This document shows positions 1 through 11,954 of a stretch of 64,000 nucleotides of DNA, one piece after another. Every line of letters begins with the position of its first letter. The stretch's first letter is position 1. The DNA lies in contig CM077832.1 in the NCBI GenBank assembly GCA_039720395.1, forward strand, positions 31,617,316-31,681,315, written 5' to 3'. Position numbers and translations under genes: made by a program. The notes beneath the pieces were generated by a model. The model was not told the DNA's origin, made no database searches, and was given only the letters and a program-made list of their open reading frames with translations. The DNA is from Liquidambar formosana. Its lineage: Eukaryota > Streptophyta > Magnoliopsida > Saxifragales > Altingiaceae.

Positions 1-476
1 GAACTATAGTAATAGACAGTAGTATTAGGGAAGTTGCACTGGGCAATAAAAATGAAGAAGTGACCAAGTGCTTGTAGTACATACACAAGGATATTTCATG
101 CTCGAATTCTAGCTTGAAAGCAAATTTTCTTTATGAATTAGGTCAGCCCATGATGAGTTAGATGAGTTAAACAATGAGGGTGTTTTCAAAATTCCATGTG
201 CAGCAGATAGACCAACTTCAATGTAACCTCGTATACTTGCTCTTCATCTTTACAATTTTGTTTTATTTTTCTTCTAGGTTTTCCTTCTTTATAATAAACA
301 ATGGTGTTATCAATCAGAAGAAATTCCCAAATTTGGTATGCTTTACAAACTCAAGAATTTCTTCAGCAATGGTAAACTAGAAGAAATACCAAGAAGATAA
401 AACTAACATCATCTTTCCATATACTTCATCAAAGACAACATAAGACAAAGCCAGTCATAATGCATTTGGAACTTAC

Positions 477-3400
477 CGAATATATCAATGCCAAGCTGGT
501 CATATAATGGACTGAAGAAACCATCAACAAACTGAATAAACCACCATGTAACAAAAAATGTAACTGCAACAGGGAAAAGAACTACACTGCAATTTCACGA
601 TTCAATTCAACGTTAGGCGGCATGGAAGAGTAAACACTAAGCAGTTCTCAAAAAATAGCTATGCATATTACCATCCAGTCATGAACTTTTTTGACACCCA
701 ACTCTGGAGAACAAAACAGCAAGCCTGACAATAAGAATGAAACGAGAACACAAGACATGCAAAACAGTTACTTAACAGTTACTTTGGTTTCTAACATCAA
801 CATTAGAAAAACATATTCAAATATGACAAATTGATCACTGACTTTCTTGCCAAACAGTGCCAATATGCTTAAGCAAGAGTCCAAAGTATTCATTTAGCTA
901 ACATATTGATTACAAGTATATGACATAATATGTATGTTCAAGGATGGTTGTGGTTCTGTCTGCGGCCGAAAGCATATCCATGTGTGCGTGTGTGCAAGCA
1001 CTTGTGCAATGGGATTTTGGGTGCGTTTGCGTGTGTGTGTGTGTGTGTGTGTGTGTAGAGAGATATAGCTTAAATTAGAGCTACATCATTTAAAAAATGA
1101 AGGATATCAGGTGTACAAGAAAACAGAGTCACATTTTGGGTGCAGGCATTTTCACCAGGGTGCCAATAGTGTAACCCAGCAGACAAACATTGCCCTATGT
1201 TAAATTGATCATGCATTAAACACTTTCTGTTTTAATTCTTTTCAGAAACAATTAATAACTTGTAACCTTCCAAGCTAAAACTAATTGTGAAATTCCATTG
1301 TGAGGGCTAAGAAGATAGATGAGTAATGGTCTTTAAATCTCCCCATTAAGTTTTTTGGGTCTATCTCTTTTATTCATACCAAACCCTACACAATTATGGT
1401 GTTTGCAAGATGGCTTCTGATCTATCCTTTTCCTTCTTTCTTTCCTTTTAAGAAAGGAAAATTTATTGAGAAGGGGGCTACATTGGGAGGATGAGACAAG
1501 AAAAGCAAGAATAAAAGCAAGGGAAAAAGACATAAAACAACACTATGAGGCAATCTAGTGGAGAAGATAACAATAAAATTTAGATAAAGTGGGACTATTT
1601 GCAAAAGACTATGGTGAAGGAATATGTAAATAAAATAAAATATAGATTGATCCGTACAGAAATCAATATATAACTTGATCTATACTATATCATGAGAAAC
1701 ATTATGAGGGCTTCAGCCTTCAGGACCTTTAAAATGTCACCTCTTCCACAAACACCTCAATAATTGTTAAGGTGTAAAGTTTAAGGTTTAATAATAAAAA
1801 AAGAGGAACCTTTCTATTTTTTAGACTCTCTTCACAATTTAATCCATCTATCTAACCATTAACCAGCCTCCCTCCACCTTCCTCGCTTAAAATTGAATTT
1901 TAAAAAATGTATTTTTTTTTTTTTTTTTTATGAAGTAAAGTTTGTATTAATAACAAAAGGCTAAGCCCAAGTACATGAGACATATACAAGCACTAAAGCA
2001 CAAAAAAGACCCCTTTATAGCTTTAGGGAATCTAAAAAATTAGAAAAGAAGGTTTGTAAGAGTTAGTAAAGCTAACAAACCACAAAAAGAGGTACTCAGT
2101 AAAAATGGACTTGAGATCAATGACTGACTTTGCAACCCCTTCAAAAGTCCTAAGATTTCTTTCTCTCCAAATGCACCAAAAAATCGCATGGGCGGTCATT
2201 CTCCAAACCATTTAAGCCTCTTTATTACCTCCTCTAAACCACCATCCCGAAAGAAGGTCATGAGTAGACGAAGGAAGAACCCAATGGACCCCAAACAAAT
2301 TAAAAGTGAGCATCCAAAGACTTCTAGCCATAATGCAATGGATGAAAAGATGATCCACCATTTCCGCCTTGTCCTTGCACAAAATACATCTATTGGGCAT
2401 AGAAATACCTTTCCCAATAAGGTGATCCAAAGTTGAACATTTATCACTTCCCACATACTCACCTCTTTCTAATTATTTGCATATTAAGATAGATAAAGAT
2501 GAAAAAGAAAATGGCAGAACTAATTTTTAAAGAGTACCTAAGAATTACAATTTACACACACATTGCACAGGCCACCTGCAACTATGTGTGTGTTTTTGAA
2601 TTTTTTTTTTAACATATGTTTATTTATATATAAATATATACAGATAATACTATAAAAATGTACATATCTATAAAAATTGAAGAACTAAATTTCAATAAGG
2701 CCCATCCACAAACCCCACCAGGGTCCTCAGCTTGTTGACAAAAAACATTAAGGTTACAGGTCCAGTAGGAAGTGAAGATTCAGACGGAACTGGCAGAATT
2801 ATTGTGGGTATAAAGCATAGTCAGGATCTGATTCAAATTGATCCAAGGTCTATCCAGTTCATCATCTCAAGAGTCCTTTAAAAGGATTGAACTGGCTTTC
2901 AAAGTGATCCACTCATCTTGGACACACAGAAGAGCAAAAGGGTCTTTTAGTGCAAAAGTAGGCTAGGTTCACAGCTTTTAGTTAGTAGGGCTCATGCAAA
3001 CGCCAAGTTATTGATCATGGGATTAGAATGTCGGATTGATAGGGCTCTATAAATTATACCCAGCCCTTTGTTGGGTCCCATTAGATTGTTGTCAGTGTAG
3101 TAGTTCTACATTTTCTCAGAAATAACTGATGACTGTAGTAGCAATTCCAATCTAAAAGATGAATCCCTTCAGTGATGAGCATAGATCAAAGTTAATTTGG
3201 TTGTCTCAGACATTTGAAGCTTGGTAAATTTCACAACCAGTTTATTATGGAAACTAATAGGTTGTTCAATCCTCTGGCACTGATTAGAGACCTCATCTAG
3301 TGCATTGAAGGTGCATAACTCTTACCACCGAATTGGCTATTTAGACAACAACCTAACTGTTGTAAGATAAGTCTCCCTCATTCTAATATTCTTTTCTGTA

Positions 3401-6400
3401 TCTCCTACTCAGTACTGCACTAATCTAGGTATTTCTTTTAATTTCTATGTTTCTTTATTAATACTAGATAGAAGCATGACCCCCAGGGTGATTTTCATGA
3501 AACATTCATCACAATTTTTAAGTGTAAACTAGTTTTCAAAGTTTATTTAAACATCCATCTGTAGGTGGCTTTCTATAATTGTTCTGATTTTGTGGATTAG
3601 CCATTTCCCAGCATAATGCTACTTGTCCAAAAAGTTTATATAGTCATTTGAAACTTTATACCGTGACATCCCAGCTCCCTTGAAAAGTCACTTCATAACA
3701 AAGAGATGTAAATTCATTCTTATCTGAGAAAATGTTCCACAGGGTTCCAAGAATGTGGAGACAGTCAACAGATTGGTGGTTAGTGTTTCAATGGTTCCAC
3801 ACTGTGGACGAGGGAGAGATGCTTTCTTTCTAAGATCATGTAATGTACTAATGTCCTCTGGTTCCACCCCAATTTCTTTCTCTAGGCAGCAACTCATGAA
3901 AAGTATCTAATGGTGTCCCTATCTTGAATAATCTATTTTCCTTATCAGAGTATTCTGCGCAATTATGGTTGCAAGAGAGCGAATCAAATGAAGGTCGAGC
4001 ACACAGGTCCAGTATCAAAAGCAGGAAACAGCATCAGAAATGGAAGCAGGAATGTGGAATGGGAAACTTATAAGGACACTTATCTATAAAATAAATTTGT
4101 TTGGAAAAAACAAAAACAAATTTTTTTTTTTTTTTAAAAAAAAACATTTTGGTAAAACGAATATTATACTACAATACTCGCATACGAAACCAAAATGTAA
4201 ACTTTTAAGGATTTGTCAAAGAAATTGCAAAAAAAAAATTTATGAATTGATACAAAAATGAAGAGAGAGAGAGAGAGAGAGAGATTTTTAACAGAAACAT
4301 TTCTCTTCATTCTCGCAGGCATTTCAAGAATATTCTCTAAGAGTCCCCCAACAATTTCCAAAACGTTTTCAAAAAGTTCTCAAAGAGCTTCCCCTAAAAT
4401 TTCCCAAAAATTTTGTTCTAACTTCACGTTATAGGTTTTCTAAAAATATCTTTTCCAGGCAGCCATGGACTAGCATATTATCCTCGCTTAATTTGACATT
4501 GTTTACAGTTTGCACCAAGTAGACTGGCTGATCAGGTGTTTTGATGATCAAGGGACTAAGTTACATGCCATGCAATTTGTGGGTATGTGCTCTCTTATGT
4601 TCTTTTGTTACAAATATGCTTGTGCACTTCCTGAATTCTTAAAATTTACCAAAACAATAGTGTCATTATCCCACATATATCTAATAATAATTCAAATGAT
4701 ATTTCCATCCCAACCTGCCAGAAGGCCCCCCAACTCACACCCATACTAAAATGAATGGATTAAAATTCAGCTACTAGACCTAACTGGTCAGCCAAATTCA
4801 AATAGACAGATGTCCCAAATCAAACTTGAGTATAGTGCAAATGGGAAATTTTAGCCTAGCTTCAGAATTCAGTACAATTTTAAAATTACAGGGTCCAGAC
4901 ACAATTGTCCATTTTAATATTTTTTCTTTCAACATCTTTATAATAGCAAGCTTTCTTTGCGAGGGAATGATTCTTTGGTATGGCATAAGGATGCTAAAGG
5001 GTTATTCTCAGTGAAATCTTACTACAATTCTTTGATTCATAGTGAACCTAATTTCACTCTGGCTAAGAGGATTTGGATTGCTTCGGTCCCTTCTAGAGTC
5101 GCTTTCTTCACTTGGTTGGTTTGTAGAGACAAGTGTTTGACCTTGGACCACTTGAAGAAAAAAGGTGGGTTTTGGCTAATATATGCATTCTTTGCAAGAA
5201 AGCGGAAGAAACAGTTGATCACCTTTTTATACATTGTGATGTGGTGTGGAGTCTTTGGCTTCTCACTTTTAATCTCTTTGGTATTAAGTGGGTCTTGCCC
5301 TCTAATACTCACAACCTTCTTTCGAAGTGGAGGTCCAAAGCGGTGAGAAAGAAGAATAGGGTGGTTTGGGAATTGGGATATGGTCCCACACACTCTCTTT
5401 TGGTGTATTTGAAAGGAAAGCAATACTAGAACTTTTGAAGAGAAAGCCAAGTCTATCATTGAGCTCAAGTCTAACTTCGTTAAGACTTTTTTGGTGGTTC
5501 ATTGGTTACACCAACAACCACAATATGTCTTTTGTTACTTTTATAGATTCTCTTTTGCTTTAGTTTTATTTTGGTTTGCTCCTGTATATGTTTTATGTAC
5601 TTGGGCTTCCCCCCTCTTTTGCTTCTAATACAATATTTACTTCATCAAAAAAAAATATTTCACTAATATGGTAACAATTTTTATGAATATTTAGAAATTC
5701 AATTTTAAATTCAATAAAATATCGCCAAATGATTAAAAAAATGCAAGGTGGGGAGATACAGTACATTAACTAGTGACCTATTTGGGTGTCTCATGGAAAT
5801 TGAATTGTCTCATTATGTTTTCTAGAGAACCTTACTAGCGGAGACCCACGCAATGCATGAGACTTATCATATAAGTTCTCATGTAATAGATTAATTGCAC
5901 GAAGGTCATAAAAAATATATATATATTATTATTATTATAATAATATTTTGCTTGGATAATCCTGATATGTAAGAATGGCTATAAATGTTAGTGGAGAGAG
6001 AAAGAGAGATACAGAATGAAATCAAATGGGACCCACTATCTTAAAATATGAAAAGAAATGGTATAGAGAGGGGACAAGTCTAGCATGTAGGTTAAGTGTT
6101 CAAAACCCCACAAAAGCATTGATCCCCTTTAGGGCTACCCCAAGGCCGGAAGGGCTTAGTAATTATCTGGTACATGTGGGACAGGGGACTGCACGTGCCC
6201 AAGGGATTAGTTAGGGCCAAAGCCTTGGACACCCGTATTATTAGGGAAAACCAAAAAAAAAAAAAAAAAAAAAGAAGAAAGAAAGAAAAAAAATGGGAGA
6301 GGCTCAAAATGATAAGAGAGAGAAGTTAGTTCGGACCCATGCTGTGAAAAAAATTAAAATGATAGAAAGAGAGGGAGAATTTAGGTGGTTGCCAGCTCTA

Positions 6401-7812
6401 ATGAAGGAGTTGGACGTGAATAAGGGAGAAGTTGAAACGTTACCTGAGTTTGAATTGTAGGGGAAAGGGGCAGAAGTTGAAAGGTTATCCTAGGGAATTT
6501 TTTAAATCTTTATTTGAATTGACCACTTGGACCAATATTATATTTACACGTAATAGTGGGGCCAGACTGCCAGAGTGAATGAGAGAAGAGAGTGAATGAG
6601 GGAAAAGAGTTAAGGAGAGAAGCGAAGAAGAGCTCCACATCAGCTCTTTAAATAATAACAGTATAGATATGAAGACATCTATCTTTCTTTTTCTTTTGTT
6701 TGGTACAATGGGATGGGTTTGAACCCCTAACCTATCATACTCCTACCCTTTGCTCCACTGACCCTCACCGCTAGGCTAGCCCCAATGGCTTATATGAAGA
6801 CATCTATCATTGTGATGGGGCAATTCAAAAGAATGGCAGCCATCACCGATATTGGTAAGAAAATTTGAAACATTGGCATTTCGATAATTCCTAAAAAGTG
6901 ATCCTATACAATTAGTTATAGTAATTCCACTAACTTTTTCCAATCGCCTCATCCAAGATAATGGGTTTGTAGATAGAATATATTTTATCAAGGCAGGTTT
7001 CTGTGTGCAATTTGAATACTATTGTAAAAATTTTAATGCTTCACTTGCAAACAGAAACCAAACTAAACCAATCCAAATGTTTCAATTTGGTTTTTGGAGA
7101 CTTTTGTTTGGGTTTCAGTCCTAATTTTGGGAACCGATTTAGGTTGGTTAGGTTTCAAACTTTGGTCAAACCGAACCAAGTTGCATTCTTTGTCTGCATC
7201 TCCAATGCTACATGAAGTCTAATGGAGCCATACATTTTCCACAGGACAAACAAAAAGGGCCTAACCAAATTCTATAACTGCGCCGCAACTCCAAATCACA
7301 TCAAGTACGGTCTTTTACCGACTCTATGACCCTAATTGTCGTCAAAACTTCACGGGTCGCAAATTCATTATACATTTAAATTTTAAATTTTAAATTTATT
7401 TTTATTTTTATTTTTTTTAATAAAGGGAGAGAAAAAAATGAAAGAACTCAGTAAGTCAATCGTCATAATCAAATCTTCTTCAACCCATTCAATCAAAAAC
7501 ACCAAGACTACCTACAAATTAAAAACGACCCACTAATAGAAAATTGCACCTCACATTTCGGAAAATTGTGAAGAATAAAGGTCCGGAAACTAAGCAGATC
7601 AATGGAGATGTGAGATTAAGGAAATTCAAGAAAATGGAAGGTGGAGATATTTTGGAAAGCGAAGATTGAGATCTGACCTTACGTGTGGAGGAATTCGGGG
7701 AGCTAGGGGGAGACTTGGCGGGATCCTCGGGATCTTGGCAGCCGCCATTGTCACCAGCAGCACCACCCGCTTGGCTCAGAGGAATTGACGTTGATTCCTT
7801 ATCTTCCGCCAT
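477..7812 (-). CDS. LCV: COV1-like (LIKE-COV, DUF502) membrane protein, 5' part; exons 1-3 only
   Basis: The minus strand carries three exons: 7812-7678 (45 codons from ATG), 724-672 and 586-477. They join in phase as ...NSSTRK | ACCFVLQSWVSKKFMTG(C) | VVLFPVAVTFFVTWWFIQFV..., the order and phase expected for plant LIKE-COV proteins. Exon 1 is a Ser/Pro/Asp-rich cytosolic tail containing DPEDPAKSPPSSPNSSTRK. Exon 2 holds the conserved QSWVSKKFMTG. Exon 3 holds the first hydrophobic membrane segment followed by DGFFSPLYDQLGIDIF. Donors are AAG|GTCAGA, TG|GTAATA and CG|GTAAGT; acceptors are TTGTCAG and ATTGCAG. COV1/LCV proteins act in vascular patterning and Golgi/trans-Golgi membranes (family knowledge). 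No further exon is visible in 1-476, so the gene continues off the left edge. The exon 1 frame also reads on into intron 1 for 52 codons, which is not coding. Assignment to COV1, LCV1, 2 or 3 is uncertain; the N-terminus looks more LCV2/3-like. Confidence 0.88.
1031..1056. repeat. (GT)n microsatellite
   Basis: Uninterrupted GT dinucleotides, inside the large LCV intron. Confidence 0.9.
1912..2465 (-). mobile_element. LINE 3' end (zf-RVT domain plus tail), 5'-truncated
   Basis: On the minus strand, 2460-2200 encodes in shifting frames a reverse-transcriptase zinc-binding (zf-RVT) segment. Key residues are CILCKDKAEMVDHLFIHC, followed by LWMLTFNLFGVHWVLPSS. This is the conserved region after the RT domain in plant L1-type LINEs. 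It is followed by a 3' UTR-like stretch and a poly-A, seen as poly-T at 1912-1929 on the plus strand. The frame is broken and everything upstream of zf-RVT is missing, so this is a dead 5'-truncated insertion. It belongs to the same family as the copy at 4948-5655: both tails contain a near-identical 'atgtacttgggctt' and end in 'tttacttcat' plus A-run. No target duplication was found. Confidence 0.75.
4948..5655 (+). mobile_element. LINE 3' end (zf-RVT domain plus tail), 5'-truncated and frameshifted
   Basis: The plus strand from 4957 encodes SLVWHKDAKGLFSVKSYYNS, then IASVPSRVAFFTWLVCRDK, LTLDHLKKK and, after a frame change near 5160, CILCKKAEETVDHLFIHC and LWLLTFNLFGIKWVLPSNTH. This is the zf-RVT domain of plant LINE ORF2. 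The tail continues to 'gtacttgggcttcccccctc' and ends in an A-run at 5647-5655. At least one frameshift shows it is inactive. It is a sibling of the opposite-strand copy at 1912-2465 and lies in the LCV intron. The 5' boundary is approximate. Confidence 0.75.
6062..6284 (+). mobile_element. SINE-like element with poly-A tail
   Basis: A B-box-like 'gttcaaaacccc' sits near 6098-6109, followed by a short body and an A-run at 6253-6273. The flanks 'gaaaagaaatgg' (6050-6061) and 'gaaaaaaaatgg' (6285-6296) differ by one base and may be the target duplication, but they are low complexity. The A box is weak and the spacing is short, so the tRNA origin is less certain than for the neighbour at 6684-6791. 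Confidence 0.5.
6684..6791 (-). mobile_element. tRNA-derived SINE with 17-bp target duplication
   Basis: On the minus strand an A box (TAGCCTAGCGGT, near 6778-6767) and a B box (GGGTTCAAACCC, near 6726-6715) are spaced as in a tRNA-derived pol III promoter. They are followed by a short body and an A-rich tail (aaaagaaaaagaaa). The element is bracketed by perfect 17-bp direct repeats, 'atatgaagacatctatc', at 6667-6683 and 6792-6808. Such a repeat is typical of LINE-assisted integration. At about 108 bp it is short for a plant SINE. Confidence 0.75.
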
Positions 7813-8356
7813 TTTTGGTTGCAGATAAAATAGGTAAGCAGTTGTTCGCTCAGAGAATTTGAAGGAGGAGAGTGAAGAGTGGTCGAGAGAGAGGGAGAGA
7901 GACTCTCAATGATTTGACTGTTTGTTTTGTATGATTACTTGTTAGATGAAATATTGGTAATAGAGCTTTAATAGTAATAATACTGACTTACAAAGTAAGT
8001 AAAGTGTAATGGGAGAATGTGTTTTTCTCTAGCGTGTGCCTTAAAGTTACAATTAATAGCTTAATGATTGTGTGGAAAAATATGTTTTTACGATCTTTTA
8101 AGTATTTTTATATTTTTTTAAATAATTTTTATTTTTTTACAATATATTTTTATTATTTCCAATACAATGATTAGATTCATTAATTACAACTTAATATGTG
8201 TACTAAAAACACACATTAAGAAAATGCTTGGAGAATGGACCAATCAACTTTGCCAAATAGAAAATGTCATGTGCCCTATCTAAGTATTGGTTTTAGGAGT
8301 TTTATGTATTTATTTTATTTTATTTATTGTTATTTTATTTTTGGTTTTGTTTATAT
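7813..8356 (-). promoter_or_regulatory. LCV 5' flank / presumed promoter and 5' UTR
   Basis: This is the sequence between the LCV start codon and the target duplication of the Tat retrotransposon. On the minus strand a CT-rich leader (around 7880-7905) precedes the ATG, as is common in plant 5' UTRs. No clear TATA box was identified. Insertion of the 14 kb retrotransposon leaves LCV only about 0.55 kb of native upstream sequence. Confidence 0.4.
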
Positions 8357-8361
8357 GTAAG

Positions 8362-9058
8362 TGTACGGGTCAAAAACTAGACCGCAGACTATGATGAAGG
8401 ATTGGAGCCAATTCCACCGTTTGATCTGCAAACACAACAGTCAAAGAACGAGATTAGAGAGAGGCCAAAGTGGGTTCGGCCTTAATCCCTCCAATGCTCA
8501 AGTCAGTGACTGTATTTGCTCTTAGAAGATAATAAAAGGTAGAAGACGATTGTGTCAAATTAGGGTAATGTTCATCATACCTCATTCAGCTGCGCAATAT
8601 TCTTTTTATACTCACCTGTAAGGACTGACCTGAGCCAGCTATGATTACCTCTGGGGTTGAGTTAAGCCTAACTAGGGTTGACCCAATAACTGTCAGACCA
8701 TGGTTTGTGGACCCTGGTCGGGTGGTTAACCTGGGGTTAGACGTAACTGCCAGACTGCGGTTAGGAGACAGTGATGATAAGACGAAACTTTGGTATGATT
8801 GAGATTGCCAGGTGTCACGACCTGAGTTGACGTCAAGTTTTGCGTGATGATGCACATTTAAGATCTGGTGAGTAGATGGACCGAACTGATTCTTCAGGCC
8901 AAACCCCTAGGACTGAGGCTTGGTACTGGGCCAGAGCCCGGGTCGCGAAGGCGAGACCTTAGCTCGTTCTCTTGGCACGAAGGCTATACCGTATGGGCTA
9001 TTCTTCAGTCCTGGTGTTTTCCTACAGGGAGCTTGTCTGATAGAAATTTACCCACACA
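8362..9058 (-). repeat. 3' LTR of the Tat element
   Basis: The LTR runs TG...CA on either strand (plus: tgtacggg...cccacaca). It aligns along its whole length with 22117-22813, with scattered substitutions and compensating 1-nt indels. A minus-strand TATA-like 'TATAAAAAG' lies near 8600-8612. It is preceded, in element sense, by the polypurine tract at 9059-9070. Confidence 0.93.
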
Positions 9059-9070
9059 ACTTGCCCCAAT
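9059..9070 (-). other. Polypurine tract of the Tat element
   Basis: The minus strand reads ATTGGGGCAAGT directly before the 3' LTR, the expected place and composition of the plus-strand priming site. Confidence 0.7.
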
Positions 9071-9253
9071 TATGATTGCTCCGAACTAGGAGTTGTCATA
9101 ATTCATTACCAACTGATCCTGAAGGACTTGAGTGTTAAGGAGTCATTTCCATCACCCTTGGATGGACAGCTGTCAAACGCTGGTTGATGCCCTTCTGTAT
9201 TCCGAGATACTAACGTCAGTAACTGCCAGGCATGTCTTTTTCCCATAAGCGGT

Positions 9254-11950
9254 TGTAAACCTTGGAAATTGGGCCCACAAGGATTGAAAAGAAAATCAAA
9301 TAGGTTTAAAAAAGAAAAAGGAGTCGCCACCTTATTTTTTAAAGGAAACAAGGAAAACTCTAAAAACAGTTTGTTTTAAGAAAACAATTTGAATGACTCC
9401 ATATTTAAAAAAGAAAGGCAAAAACAAGTCTTTTGGAAACCAAAACAAAACTGGGGATTCGGAAGTTAAGTTATGATATGAGAAGGTTCTAGGCAAAGCC
9501 TATAGGCACCCATGTCACCCTTTTCGGTCTCTTAGTTTATTTGGCTAAATTAAAGTCTTACCATACAAAAATCAGCAAGTATATCACATCAAGACAGCAT
9601 GCATATCATATATTCCATCGATCCATCCATACATAATAAGCAAAATAAAACAGAAAAAATAAAATAAAATATAAAAACCTAGGATACTTGGATCCTAGAA
9701 CGGACTTGAGCCTCAAAAAGAGCGCCTACGTACCATGCAACGAAATACATGGATCAAAGTCCACTTAGTTCGATTAGAATAGGGTTAAATCCTAATATAA
9801 ACCTATGGTAAAAACCCTAGGTTTCCTTATTAAAAGAGAATGTATCGAATAGTCCAAATTTGAAAACTTCCACAGGATGGAAACTTTGATAAAAAACCAT
9901 AATTTTATTTATTAAGGAAAACCTTGATTATGACCATGTGTTCATATTAAGAAATAACCCTAGGAGAGAGAAAGGAAAGAATAAGAAAGGAAAGGTGAAT
10001 TGGGACACCTTCACACCCACTTACCTGAGCGCAATAGCTCTAAGCATTAGCAATTTTAAGCAAAAGCAGCTCTATTTGCCATAGGACAATTACCACACCT
10101 ATTTGCACCCCTACACGTGTTCAAAACCATACAAAAACAACAACATGCAAATCTAGACAGAATAGTATCATGGCCTAAAATCATCCACTAAACATGCTAA
10201 CAGCGAAAACAGCAAACAATAATAAGCTCTAATGCAATCCTAATACCATAGTATGCATAAAAACCCTAAAATCAACCAACATGCATGCAAAAAATATCAT
10301 AGTTATTCTATATATAAAACATATACAGCAACTATGAAGAAAAACAAATAAAAATCCCTACTTTAACATGCTATATGAAACTAACCTAAAACAAGGACAA
10401 TGAGAACCCTAAACTCACAAGCATGCTTAAAAACACATAAAACATCCCTAAAACATACTAAACTCATATTAAACAGAACTCAAATCATGCATATTAACTA
10501 ACTAAAGCCATAAAACATGATAAAAATCCTAACTTTAACATGCAATGACACTATTTTAAAATAAAGGCAACGGAAGCCCTAAACTCACACTCATGCTTAA
10601 AAACCTATAGAACAGCCCTAAAGCATGCTATAATCAACATGATCAGCATTTAAATCATGCATATTAACTAAATAAAGTGATAACACATGATAAAAAAAGC
10701 TACCTTTAACATGCAATAAGCCTATTCTATAAGAAAACTCATATTTAGCATTAACAAAGAGGGAGGTTACCTTAGGAGAAGCTTCCTTGCTGCTATAGAG
10801 ACTCTCCTCTTTGACTTGTGGATGACTTGAATCAATGTTCTTCAAGGCTACAGCAGGGACTCCAACTCTCTTTCAACTCTCTCTCTCTCTTATTCTCTCT
10901 CACAAACTCAATTTTAATGCATAAAGTGGCTCCTCCTGTGCTGAAGCATAGGGAGTATTTATAGAGTTTTATTAAGATAAACCAATAGCTGAGATTAAAA
11001 CCTTAGAAATTAATCCAAGGGCTATTAGAGACTCCCTTGGTGCTTAAGTGACTCAAAATTTGTCAAAAATTAGAAGGAAACACATCCAAAAGAGCCCAAG
11101 TACGTCAAAATAGGTAAGAGTCCGCTTCAGCATCAAAATAGAGCAAAATAGGAGAGTGACCTCAGGTGACTACCCAGGGCTGGGCGGTTAGCCACCTAGG
11201 CCCAGGCGGCTAGCCGCCCAGGCTTAGGTGGTCACCCGAGCCCACTTCAGCTTCCTCCTTCTTTTGGACTCTCTTTCCTTTTAGGAGTGTTTCAGGGGTC
11301 AAATCAACTCCGATTTTGATGAAACAAAAGCCAAAACGACCGTGTTTCGATGAGGAATACATTTTTGAACATTTTAGGATGAAAACCACTAACCATGGGG
11401 GCATGGTTAGGTTTGACAAAGGCGGTTAACTGCTATGCTCTACTTTTGCAAAGCATAGGTATGCACATAGGATCAAACCAAATGCTTTCCATATCAAAAT
11501 TAAACTTTCTAAAACACTTTTGGGGATAAAATGGTGACTAATTAAATTCAATTTGAAAAGATTTGATTGGTAATTGTGAGTCAATTTAAGCTAACCCAAA
11601 GAAGGGTCAATTAGCCAACTTGAACTATATCGAACCATTTTAATCCTGAGCCATTGATTCATCAAATTGAACTTAGAAATACCTCAAATGCATCCATATG
11701 AACTCCAATTGACAATTTGGAGATCATTTCAAGGTCAAATGAAAAGTTTGTAACTTAAAAGACGATTATACCCCTCAAGTCACAAAAGCTCATATTATCT
11801 CTCAAGATCAACTCCAAATTGAATCAAAATTCATATCCATTGTCCCTGTGACTCTAAGAAACTAATGCAAGTGACTAGACTTAAAAACAAAACAAAAACA
11901 TGCATGAAATGATGAGTCCTAGTAAGGTAGTGCAAAAATGGGGTGTGACA
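9254..11950 (-). mobile_element. Solo LTR (2.7 kb) nested in the Tat element
   Basis: The interval begins TGTAAACC and ends GGTGTGACA, that is TG...CA. It is flanked by a perfect 5-bp duplication 'gcggt' at 9249-9253 and 11951-11955. Read on the minus strand it starts TGTCACACCCC, a start common among plant LTRs, and has a TATA box CTATAAATAC (10964-10955) followed by a CT/GA-rich leader. No gag or pol sequence and no internal LTR pair were found, so it is best read as a solo LTR left by recombination. Inside it, segments starting at 10407 and 10577 are an imperfect ~170-bp tandem duplication. A short minus-strand frame at 10618-10845 has no recognisable domain. Confidence 0.8.
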
Positions 11951-11954
11951 GCGG

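Larger units (their letters stand above)
725..7677 (-). other. Intron 1 of the LCV gene (~7 kb), filled with retroelement remnants
   Basis: This interval lies between the exon 1 donor (7677-7676) and the exon 2 acceptor (726-725). Besides the LINE and SINE pieces listed separately it holds a (GT)n run at 1031-1056, a (GA)n run near 4263-4284 and several homopolymer tracts. No coding exon with a convincing splice context was found. The stretches 2470-4940 and 6810-7670 show nothing recognisable. Confidence 0.8.

Noticed and set aside
8041..8195. Inverted repeat (ttaaagttacaattaat with attaattacaacttaat)
   Set aside because: Only 17 bp with about four mismatches in AT-rich DNA and no target duplication; not enough for a MITE call.
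9254..11950. Complete small retrotransposon (TRIM or LARD) instead of a solo LTR
   Set aside because: No internal pair of LTRs, primer-binding site or polypurine tract was found. A single LTR with a TATA box and a 5-bp duplication explains it more simply.
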